Assembly: GCA_937911795.1 (NCBI GenBank)
Contig: CALDPJ010000204.1
Location: forward strand, 1-5,846
Direction of reading: 5' to 3'
DNA: 5,846 nt
Source: an uncultured Flavobacteriales bacterium
GTDB lineage: Bacteria > Bacteroidota > Bacteroidia > Flavobacteriales_D > SKUL01
The position numbers and the translations under genes were made by a program. This document shows positions 1-5,629 of this stretch, in pieces (the first letter of the stretch is position 1; every line of letters starts with the position of its first letter). Below the pieces are notes generated by a model. The model did no database searches and had not been told where the DNA came from. It saw nothing but the letters and a program-made list of their open reading frames with translations.

Positions 1-107
1 TGAACAAAGAACCCGTTCAATTTCGAGTATAAAGAGATTTCTCCACTGCGGCTTTCACTCCCTCCGCGTTCGCTTCGGTCATTGCAGCCTCCGGTCGAAA
101 TGACAAA
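1..107. repeat. Dispersed intergenic repeat, right-half copy A (left end outside window)
   Basis: Positions 9-57 are identical to 2514-2562, and positions 76-107 are identical to 2580-2611. Only the middle 17-18 bases differ, with a 1-nt length change. It contains the box GAGATTTCTCCAC (34-46) and ends with CGGTCGAAATGAC (92-104). The second copy lies inside a full inverted-repeat element, so this one is probably the right half of a similar element whose left arm is before base 1. I recall these boxes as common between genes in Bacteroidota, but that is from memory. No coding content is seen. Confidence 0.85.
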
Positions 108-122
108 GGGGGCAAATTTTCA

Positions 123-284
123 TCAATTTTTGACAAACCGCTCCGCCACTCCCGGTTCGTTCTTCAACCGAAGAAAATACAACCCACGTGGCAATTCAGA
201 AATGCCGATGGTCGTTTTTCCGGTGACCGGAAATTCTTTTACCAAATGCCCGGTGAGGCTATAGATTTGAATCACAATCACCTC
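123..284 (-). pseudogene. Orphan 3' end of a T9SS cargo gene (type A sorting domain remnant)
   Basis: On the minus strand this stretch reads as about 53 codons ending in a TGA stop at 123-125. The peptide begins EVIVIQIYSLTGHLVK, continues through ISELPRGLYFLRL and ends AERFVKN. This is the second half of a T9SS type A C-terminal sorting domain: the IYSLTG strand, the LPxGxYFLRL strand and the terminal FVKN. The first half, with the usual VYPNP motif, is missing, and no start codon or cargo domain precedes it. The frame stays open a little further upstream but only through repeat DNA, and then meets stop codons near 390. The break coincides with the palindrome at 276-326. It differs too much from the sorting domain of the neighbouring 558-2303 gene to be a recent copy, so it is probably the relic of another secreted-protein gene that was truncated. 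Confidence 0.75.
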
Positions 285-326
285 ACACGCGCTGCAAGCG
301 CGCGCTAGGCGTGGGTGCAGGTGATT
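276..326. repeat. GC-rich REP-like palindrome
   Basis: The outer arms AATCACCT (276-283) and AGGTGATT (319-326) are perfectly complementary. Inside them, CACGC (286-290) matches GCGTG (309-313), and an alternative inner hairpin pairs CGCGCT (288-293) with AGCGCG (297-302) around a 3-nt loop. The GC-rich core stands out from the AT-rich surroundings. The element abuts the sorting-domain remnant on one side and the 325-526 inverted repeat on the other. It resembles REP-type or small non-autonomous elements; no transposase is present in the window. Confidence 0.6.
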
Positions 327-526
327 AACCGCAAGGAGCGCAAGGAAGGCGCAAAGCTCGCAAAAGTCTTTATTAAAGGAGCAGTCAATTCTTTACTAAT
401 CTTTCGTCATTTATAGTCTGAGTAAATAAGTTTCAATGAACAACGAGTTTCAATTTCTGACTCCATCGATATTATAAATAAAATTCCTTGCGCTCCTTGC
501 GCCTCTATCGCGACCTTTGCGGTTAA
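325..526. repeat. Inverted-repeat element, AACCGCAA/GCGCAAGGA type
   Basis: An 18-nt perfect inverted repeat, CGCAAGGAGCGCAAGGAA at 330-347 against 484-501, flanks a 136-nt AT-rich spacer. The outermost ends also match: TTAACCGCAA at 325-334 and TTGCGGTTAA at 517-526. Each arm is built of short repeated GCGCAAGG/GCAAAG units. I recall arms of this kind as common intergenic repeats in Bacteroidota. The spacer holds no credible ORF. It could be a MITE-like element, or two single repeats in opposite orientation. Confidence 0.75.
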
Positions 527-531
527 AATTA

Positions 532-544
532 CCGCCTCAGGTGG
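532..544 (-). terminator. Weak possible terminator of the SGNH/T9SS gene
   Basis: Read on the minus strand, CCACCTGAGGCGG forms a 5-bp stem including one G-T pair. It starts 13 nt after the stop codon of the 558-2303 gene and is followed shortly by TTTT. The stem is short and the T run brief, so this is only a candidate. Confidence 0.25.
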
Positions 545-557
545 AGGGAAAAACTGG

Positions 558-2303
558 TTAATCCTTCACAAACCGCATCACCGCCTGGGGGTGATTTGTG
601 AGCTGGATGAAATAAAACCCGGCCGGCAATTCTGTCAGATCGATGAAAGCAGGAGAAGCAGCATACACCGACTTCTTCAGTACCCCGGTGGCGCTGTAAA
701 TCAAAATCTCTTCTTGCCCAGATCTTGCCGGAAATTCAATTGTAATTCCTGATGACGCTGGATTGGGATAGACTTTAGATAAATCGTTCAAGTTCGATTC
801 AATACCAACATTCTCGCAAACAAACTCCACACTTGCAGAAGTAGTATCAACAGGGCAATCAGATTCGGGGTTGACGACGTGAACCGTGTATACGCCGCCG
901 TCGGTGATAAAGAGCGTGTCTTCGTCGTTATGGTCAATCAATAACCCGCCATCCCGGTACCAACGAATGATTTCATTGCCCGATAAAAAACCATCGATGT
1001 GATGAACTGTAAATAAAGCGGTATCGCCCGCACACGGATCTCCGCCCATCGCAGCATCAAAGTAATAACCGGACCATTCAGGGTTGGCCGAAAACGCTTG
1101 GGATAACTCTGAACAACCATCAACGGTAGCAAGCACCGAAAAACCAGAGGTATTGTATTGCTGAAAATTGACCAGATAAGGACCAGTCTCTGGAATTTCC
1201 GATCCACCGGAATACCATTGATACGCATCGGCAGTTTCGGTCCAAAGCGTGTCGTTTTCGCACAACCATGAATTGGAAGAAAAGATGGTTGGAGTGTGCT
1301 CACAAAACTGGATAATGGTATCGGTAGTGCTGGTGTGCAATCCGTCGGGATCACAATTTGTTGTAGTCAAAGAAACGGTATATGTTCCGTTGGATGCGTA
1401 AGAATGTGTCGGGCTGGGTTCTTCGGACGTATTTCCGTCTCCAAAGTCCCAGAAAAAGGACTGTACAATTCCAAAATTCGTTTGTGAATAAATCACCTCA
1501 TTGTTATCCGTACCGATGGAATACTGAAAATCGGATTGCGGCAGTTGGTTATAATTCCACAGTTCCAGGGCATCGAAAACTTCGGTTTTGACAGCGTTTC
1601 TGATGATGGTGGCGTCGGTTGCGTTTAAATTGAAATTAAAGGTGATCAGCGTGGGGTCTTTCTTAAATATCATCGTATAAAAACTGCACGCCGCAGCATA
1701 CGAACCCGCTGCAGACGGGTGGCTCCCGTCACCCGTATACAATTCGATATCGGGATGGTTTTCGCGCAGATTTCTCCACACGACAGAAACCGGAGCAACT
1801 TCTGCGTCGATAAATCCGGCCAGATTCAGATATCGCTCCTTCAAGGCGTCGTCCATACTTTCATAAGTGCACATTTCCGGAAAAAAAGGACAGGTGGCGG
1901 CATCCCCGTTTTTACGTCCCCAGGTCATGTAGAGCATGGGTACCGCACAGGGATTGTATTCGCTGATCATTCCATTGAGTTCGATACCTCCTGCATAAAA
2001 AACCGAACTCTGAATCACCGGCTCCTGGCTTTGGCCCTGCAGCACGACGTAGTCCCAACCTCCGGTTTCAATTTTGGCTTGCGACGTAGCATTGGCTGAA
2101 TGATTTGCCAAGGTATATCCGCCCGGAGTATGGCTGTCATAAACCAAAGTATCTCCGGCAGAAAGTGCTGCGTTTTGTATGAGTTGGGGTAAATTATTGG
2201 TTCCGGTGTAGCTGTTCCCGAGAAACAATACCTGGCGTGTAGATTGTGCGACGGTGTTTGTTACCGAGAACAAAAAAAGAATATGGAGGAGAAAGCGCAG
2301 CAT
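558..2303 (-). CDS. Secreted SGNH-hydrolase-like protein with PKD domain and T9SS sorting domain
   Basis: The 581-residue product begins with a signal peptide (about 1-20, ending TVAQ). Residues 24-215 look like an SGNH/GDSL-type hydrolase of the DUF4886-like branch. Block I is LFLGNSYT with the expected nucleophile Ser31, a block II-like glycine sits at 61-62, and block V is DGSHPS with Asp192 and His195. The usual GxND block appears replaced by LQGQSQ (88-93), which I recall from this branch. Residues about 258-333 are a PKD domain (WDFGDG at 285-290, then THSYASNGTYTV). Residues about 340-405 and 410-495 look like Ig-like beta domains. The C-terminus (about 505-581) is a T9SS type A sorting domain: VYPNPA, IYSATG, LPAGFYF and a final RFVKD. 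It is therefore probably exported by Sec, moved across the outer membrane by T9SS, and then surface-anchored or released. The substrate is unknown; deacylation of a polysaccharide or ester is a family-based guess. There is no clear Shine-Dalgarno or promoter upstream. It is divergent from the cys operon with no evident functional link. Confidence 0.9.
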   Translation of the reverse strand: MLRFLLHILFLFSVTNTVAQSTRQVLFLGNSYTGTNNLPQLIQNAALSAGDTLVYDSHTPGGYTLANHSANATSQAKIETGGWDYVVLQGQSQEPVIQSSVFYAGGIELNGMISEYNPCAVPMLYMTWGRKNGDAATCPFFPEMCTYESMDDALKERYLNLAGFIDAEVAPVSVVWRNLRENHPDIELYTGDGSHPSAAGSYAAACSFYTMIFKKDPTLITFNFNLNATDATIIRNAVKTEVFDALELWNYNQLPQSDFQYSIGTDNNEVIYSQTNFGIVQSFFWDFGDGNTSEEPSPTHSYASNGTYTVSLTTTNCDPDGLHTSTTDTIIQFCEHTPTIFSSNSWLCENDTLWTETADAYQWYSGGSEIPETGPYLVNFQQYNTSGFSVLATVDGCSELSQAFSANPEWSGYYFDAAMGGDPCAGDTALFTVHHIDGFLSGNEIIRWYRDGGLLIDHNDEDTLFITDGGVYTVHVVNPESDCPVDTTSASVEFVCENVGIESNLNDLSKVYPNPASSGITIEFPARSGQEEILIYSATGVLKKSVYAASPAFIDLTELPAGFYFIQLTNHPQAVMRFVKD

Positions 2304-2368
2304 TGTTGTGTATAAAATACTTGATTGAAGGGATTAAAAGTAGTGAAATATGGTGTTTCCCATACCTG

Positions 2369-2392
2369 CCCCTTTGACTCCGCTCAGGGAGC
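2369..2392. repeat. Fragment of a second intergenic repeat family
   Basis: The stretch contains CTTTGACTCCGCTCAGG, which closely resembles the CTTCGACTCCGCTCAGG box I recall from many Bacteroidota intergenic repeats. GCTC (2382-2385) and GAGC (2389-2392) can pair around a 3-nt loop. It lies directly before the left arm of the 2401-2612 element and may be part of the same composite repeat. Confidence 0.4.
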
Positions 2393-2400
2393 TCGATTTT

Positions 2401-2612
2401 TTTTGTCATTTCGACCGAAGTGCCGACGGAGGAGGAACGAAGTGGAGAAATCTCATTGTTCTTTCTAAAAAACGGGATTCTCCTCTATTGGCAATCCTCT
2501 GTTCCCGAATAAGGAACCCGTTCAATTTCGAGTATAAAGAGATTTCTCCACTGCGGCTTTCATTCTCTTCGCTACGCTACGGTCATTGCAGCCTCCGGTC
2601 GAAATGACAAAA
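2401..2612. repeat. MITE-like inverted-repeat element, copy B
   Basis: The termini are a 17-nt perfect inverted repeat: TTTTGTCATTTCGACCG (2401-2417) and CGGTCGAAATGACAAAA (2596-2612). A second pair of inner boxes is also inverted: GTGGAGAAATCTC (2442-2454) and GAGATTTCTCCAC (2539-2551). The left arm is about 50 nt, the right arm about 70 nt, and the spacer 84 nt. The right part (2514-2611) nearly duplicates 9-107 in the same orientation. There is no coding capacity worth calling. It fills most of the divergent intergenic region and ends 56 nt before the cysC -10-like element. The terminal repeats suggest a non-autonomous mobile or REP-like element; no transposase is in the window and no target duplication can be assigned with confidence. 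Confidence 0.8.
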
Positions 2613-2668
2613 GAGGTTAACAATAGTGAAGTGTAACCATCAACACCCCAAACCCCATCAATCATTTC

Positions 2669-2676
2669 TATATTTG
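2669..2676 (+). promoter_or_regulatory. Bacteroidota-type -7 promoter element for cysCDN
   Basis: TATATTTG matches the phylum's TAnnTTTG consensus at every defined position. Its last base is only 7 nt before the cysC ATG, so transcription would start at or within a few bases of the start codon, giving a leaderless or nearly leaderless mRNA. No TTG -33 box is visible at the usual distance, and no regulator site is recognised. Confidence 0.55.
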
Positions 2677-2683
2677 CACCCGC

Positions 2684-3292
2684 ATGAATTCCCGTGAAAA
2701 TATATTCCCGCTCGGCGCTGAAATGCTGCAACGACCCGCAAAGGAAGCCCTGTTGAAACAACGCGGTCTGGCCATCTGGATGACCGGACTGTCGGGTTCC
2801 GGAAAAAGCACGATCGGCGTGCTGCTCGAAAAAATGCTTTACGAACGCGGCATCCTCACCAAACTGCTGGACGGCGATAATATCCGCACGGGAATCAACA
2901 ACAACCTCGGGTTTTCGGAAGCCGACCGAACCGAAAATATCCGCAGAATTGCAGAAGTCAACAAATTGTTTATCGAGTGCGGCGTGGTGACGATCAACTG
3001 TTTTGTGAGTCCCACCATCGCCATTCGCGAACAGGCCCGGCAGATCATTGGCAACGCTGATTTCGTGGAAGTGTTTATTGACACACCACTGGAAATCTGC
3101 GAAAAGCGCGATGTGAAAGGTTTGTACAAAAAAGCACGCGCCGGCGAAATCACCGATTTCACGGGAATCAGCGCTCCTTTTGAAGCTCCGGAATGCCCGG
3201 AAGTGAATTTGTCGACCGCAGAAAAATCACCGGAAGAAAGCGCGAGCGAACTGCTGAAGGCGATTGAAAAACGAATTAAATTGAATCAGTGA
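2684..3292 (+). CDS. cysC: Adenylylsulfate (APS) kinase CysC
   Basis: The enzyme phosphorylates adenosine 5'-phosphosulfate with ATP to give PAPS in the cytoplasm. The 202-residue product has the family's normal length. The P-loop GLSGSGKST is at 35-43, followed by LDGDNIR (62-68) and GFSEADRTENIRR (76-88). FVSP carries Ser109, the residue aligned with the phosphorylated serine of E. coli CysC. The substrate lid is KGLYKKARAGEITDFTGIS (145-163) followed by APFEAPE. The chosen ATG is supported because the residues before the P-loop (ENIFPLGAEMLQR, then KEALLKQRG) match the N-terminal extension I recall in Bacteroidota CysC. A TATATTTG element lies just upstream with almost no room for a leader. 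It is the first gene of a tight operon, with its stop 1 nt before the cysD ATG. No key residue is missing. Confidence 0.96.
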   Translation: MNSRENIFPLGAEMLQRPAKEALLKQRGLAIWMTGLSGSGKSTIGVLLEKMLYERGILTKLLDGDNIRTGINNNLGFSEADRTENIRRIAEVNKLFIECGVVTINCFVSPTIAIREQARQIIGNADFVEVFIDTPLEICEKRDVKGLYKKARAGEITDFTGISAPFEAPECPEVNLSTAEKSPEESASELLKAIEKRIKLNQ

Positions 3293-3293
3293 T

Positions 3294-4199
3294 ATGAAAA
3301 CTTATCAGCTCAGCCACATGGAAGAGCTCGAGTCGGAATCTATCTTCGTGCTGCGCGAAGTGGCGGCTCAATTCGAAAATCCGGCGATGATGTTCTCCGG
3401 CGGAAAAGATTCCATTGTGATGTTTCACCTGGCGAGAAAAGCATTCTGGCCGGGAAAAGTGCCTTTCCCGTTGTTGCATGTCGACACGGGCCACAACTTT
3501 GAAGAAACCATTGCTTTCCGCGATGAGCTTGTAGAAAAATACAACGCCAACCTGATCGTGGCTTCGGTTCAGGATTCTATAGACCGTGGACATGTGGTGG
3601 AAGAAAAAGGCCCGAATGCCAGCCGTAATTCGCTGCAAACCGTCACCCTGCTCAATGCGATTGAAGAGCATAAATTCGATGCGGCACTCGGTGGCGGTCG
3701 ACGCGACGAAGAGAAAGCCCGCGCCAAAGAACGTTTCTTTTCGCACCGGGATGAATTCGGCCAGTGGGATCCTAAAAATCAACGACCTGAATTGTGGAAC
3801 CTGTTCAACGGGAGAAGACAGATGGGCGAGCATTTCCGCGTTTTCCCGATCAGCAACTGGACCGAACTCGACGTATGGCAATACATTCTTTCCGAAGGAA
3901 TTGAAATTCCATCGTTGTACCTCGCGCACGAACGACGGTGCGTAGAACGCGATGGCGTATTGCTGGCACAGACGGATGTTGTACCGCTGCGCGAAAACGA
4001 AAAAGCAGAAATGATGCAGGTGCGTTTCCGGACCATAGGAGATATGACCTGTACGGGTGCTGTGGAATCATCGGCTGCAACCATCGCAGAAATTATTGAA
4101 GAAGTAGCGGCTTCACGTAAAACAGAACGCGGAGGAAGGTCGGACGATAAACGATCGGAAGCTGCTATGGAAGATCGCAAAAAACAGGGATACTTTTAA
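3294..4199 (+). CDS. cysD: Sulfate adenylyltransferase subunit 2 (ATP sulfurylase small subunit) CysD
   Basis: This is the catalytic subunit that adenylates sulfate with ATP to form APS, coupled to GTP hydrolysis by CysN. The 301-residue product is full length compared with about 302 in E. coli. The PP-loop FSGGKDS is at 34-40, followed by FPLLHVDTGHNFEET. The middle holds the family signature GGGRRDEEKARAKERFFS, then WDPKNQRPELWNLFNGR. Later come FPISNWTELDVWQYI and the basic C-terminal tail ending KKQGYF. It lies 1 nt after cysC and overlaps cysN by one base (TAATG), so the subunits are probably made by coupled translation. No Shine-Dalgarno is evident. PAPS reductase (CysH) shares the fold, but these signatures and the cysN neighbour clearly favour CysD. 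Confidence 0.97.
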   Translation: MKTYQLSHMEELESESIFVLREVAAQFENPAMMFSGGKDSIVMFHLARKAFWPGKVPFPLLHVDTGHNFEETIAFRDELVEKYNANLIVASVQDSIDRGHVVEEKGPNASRNSLQTVTLLNAIEEHKFDAALGGGRRDEEKARAKERFFSHRDEFGQWDPKNQRPELWNLFNGRRQMGEHFRVFPISNWTELDVWQYILSEGIEIPSLYLAHERRCVERDGVLLAQTDVVPLRENEKAEMMQVRFRTIGDMTCTGAVESSAATIAEIIEEVAASRKTERGGRSDDKRSEAAMEDRKKQGYF

Positions 4200-5467
4200 T
4201 GGAGAATCAAGGAAATTATTTCGATATGGATCTGCTGCGCTTCACGACGGCAGGCAGTGTGGATGATGGAAAAAGCACATTAATCGGGCGTTTGCTGTTC
4301 GACAGTAAATCCATTTTTCAGGATCAGCTGGAAGCCATTGAACGCGCCAGTATAAACTCCTCCGAAGAAGGTGTAAACCTCGCGCTGCTCACCGACGGAT
4401 TGCGTTCGGAGCGCGAACAGGGAATCACAATAGACGTGGCCTACCGCTATTTTGCCACTCCTAAACGCAAATTCATCATCGCCGATACACCCGGTCATAT
4501 TCAGTACACGCGAAATATGGTCACCGGTGCATCCACGGCCAACCTGGCCATCATCCTCGTCGACGCGCGAAAAGGACTGATTGAGCAAACCGCACGGCAT
4601 ACATTTATCGCTTCATTGCTCGGTATTCCGCACGTGGTGTACTGCATCAACAAAATGGATCTCGTGGATTACAGCGAGGAAGTGTATGAAAAAATCAAAG
4701 ACGATCTGGAAGCATTCAGCTCCAAACTCATTACCAGCGACATCCGGTTTATACCGGTGAGTGCATTGAAAGGCGACAACGTGGTGAACCGCTCCGAAAA
4801 CATGCCGTGGTACCAGGGGCCAACGTTGATGTACACGCTTGAAAACGTCCACATCTCCAGTGACCTCAACCACATCGACTGCCGGTTTCCGGTACAGGGT
4901 GTTGTTCGCCCACAAACTACTGAATTCCATGACTACCGCGGTTATACCGGACGAATTGCAGGCGGGGTTTATAAACCCGGTGACGAGGTAATTCTATTAC
5001 CATCAGGTTTTACCACCAAAATTGCCGGAATCGACTTCAACGGAAAAGAAATTGACCAGGCTTTTGCGCCCATGTCGGTGACGATTCGAATTGAGGATGA
5101 TATGGATCTGGGTCGCGGAGATATGATTGTCCGGACCAACAATCAGCCTACTGTTACGCAGGACATCGACCTGATGATCTGCTGGATGAGTGACAAGCCC
5201 TTGCAACTCAACGGAAAATATGCGGTGAAGCATACCTCGCGCGATGCCCGTTGTATTGTAAAGGAAATTCAGTACAAGATGGACATCAACACGCTGCATC
5301 GGATTGAAGACGACAAAACCATTGGAATGAACGATATCGGGCGGATTAAACTTCGCACTACACAGCCATTGTTTGTTGACAGCTACAAGCGCAACCGGAA
5401 TACGGGCAGTTTGATTCTGATTGACGAAGCGACCAACGAAACAGTCGGTGCGGGAATGGTAATCTGA
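4199..5467 (+). CDS. cysN: Sulfate adenylyltransferase subunit 1 (GTPase) CysN
   Basis: This GTP-binding subunit drives APS formation by CysD. The 422-residue product has an EF-Tu-like GTPase domain: G1 GSVDDGKST (19-27), G2 around EQGITIDV with Thr77, G3 DTPGH (96-100), G4 NKMD (151-154) and G5 SALKG (188-192). Beta-barrel domains II (about 230-315) and III (about 320-422) follow, the latter including the cofactor-family segment HTSRDARC. It is shorter than E. coli CysN (about 475) but agrees with the compact Bacteroidota form. It has no C-terminal APS kinase domain, unlike the CysNC fusions, which fits the separate cysC upstream. The ATG overlaps the cysD stop by one base. The stop codon lies within a perfect hairpin at 5461-5481. 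SelB and EF-Tu are excluded by the DDGKST signature and the operon. Confidence 0.97.
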   Translation: MENQGNYFDMDLLRFTTAGSVDDGKSTLIGRLLFDSKSIFQDQLEAIERASINSSEEGVNLALLTDGLRSEREQGITIDVAYRYFATPKRKFIIADTPGHIQYTRNMVTGASTANLAIILVDARKGLIEQTARHTFIASLLGIPHVVYCINKMDLVDYSEEVYEKIKDDLEAFSSKLITSDIRFIPVSALKGDNVVNRSENMPWYQGPTLMYTLENVHISSDLNHIDCRFPVQGVVRPQTTEFHDYRGYTGRIAGGVYKPGDEVILLPSGFTTKIAGIDFNGKEIDQAFAPMSVTIRIEDDMDLGRGDMIVRTNNQPTVTQDIDLMICWMSDKPLQLNGKYAVKHTSRDARCIVKEIQYKMDINTLHRIEDDKTIGMNDIGRIKLRTTQPLFVDSYKRNRNTGSLILIDEATNETVGAGMVI

Positions 5468-5481
5468 TTCCGGATCAGATT
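5461..5481 (+). terminator. Hairpin across the cysN stop codon
   Basis: AATCTGAT (5461-5468) and ATCAGATT (5474-5481) form a perfect 8-bp stem with a 5-nt loop. The TGA stop (5465-5467) is inside the left arm. No T run follows on either strand, so it is not a standard intrinsic terminator. It might mark the operon end, stabilise the mRNA 3' end or be incidental. Confidence 0.35.
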
Positions 5482-5505
5482 CGACCGGAAGAGATATGTG
5501 TTGGC

Positions 5506-5549
5506 CATTTCGCACCGCACCGTGCAAAATGTGCCAATGGTGCAAAATG
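5506..5549. repeat. Short repeats forming alternative hairpins
   Basis: GTGCAAAATG occurs twice, at 5522-5531 and 5540-5549. Both copies can pair, with one mismatch, to CATTTCGCAC(C) at 5506-5516, so two mutually exclusive hairpins are possible: one with a 6-nt loop and one with a 22-nt loop. They lie between cysN and the next gene. Their function is unknown; they could help end cys transcription. Confidence 0.4.
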
Positions 5550-5584
5550 AATAACTAATTGTGCAGCCTGTGTGGTTGAGAATT

Positions 5585-5592
5585 AAGATTTG
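5585..5592 (+). promoter_or_regulatory. Possible -7 element for the 5630 gene
   Basis: AAGATTTG matches TAnnTTTG at all but the first defined base and lies 37 nt before the ATG. A TTG at 5559-5561 is 23 nt further upstream, at the long end of the accepted spacing. It would make the last gene a transcription unit separate from cysCDN. Confidence 0.3.
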
Positions 5593-5629
5593 GCCGGTAA
5601 TTCGCCGCTGAACCTTAAACAACTCACTC

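Noticed and set aside
82..264. A 60-codon plus-strand ORF in the left gene-free region
   Set aside because: It spans repeat DNA and lies antisense to the clear T9SS sorting-domain remnant. The peptide has no recognisable features.
325..526. CRISPR-like array, because of repeated GCGCAAGG units
   Set aside because: The units are short, lie in inverted arms, and are not separated by regular unique spacers.
2304..2340. Promoter for the minus-strand SGNH/T9SS gene
   Set aside because: The minus-strand sequence TATTTTAT near the start matches TAnnTTTG poorly and has no TTG box at proper spacing, so it was not called.
2350..2607. An 85-codon plus-strand ORF between the divergent genes, with a 79-codon minus-strand ORF nearby (2522-2761)
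   Set aside because: The plus-strand frame is almost entirely inverted-repeat element; the other overlaps the element, the promoter and the start of cysC. No protein-like features are seen.
1..2612. A composite transposon carrying the SGNH/T9SS gene
   Set aside because: There is no transposase, the left element is cut by the window edge, and no target duplication can be defined. Direct repeats alone do not establish mobility.
3276..3929. A 217-codon minus-strand ORF opposite cysD
   Set aside because: It is antisense to a strongly conserved gene and its peptide resembles no family I know; it is a by-product of codon use.
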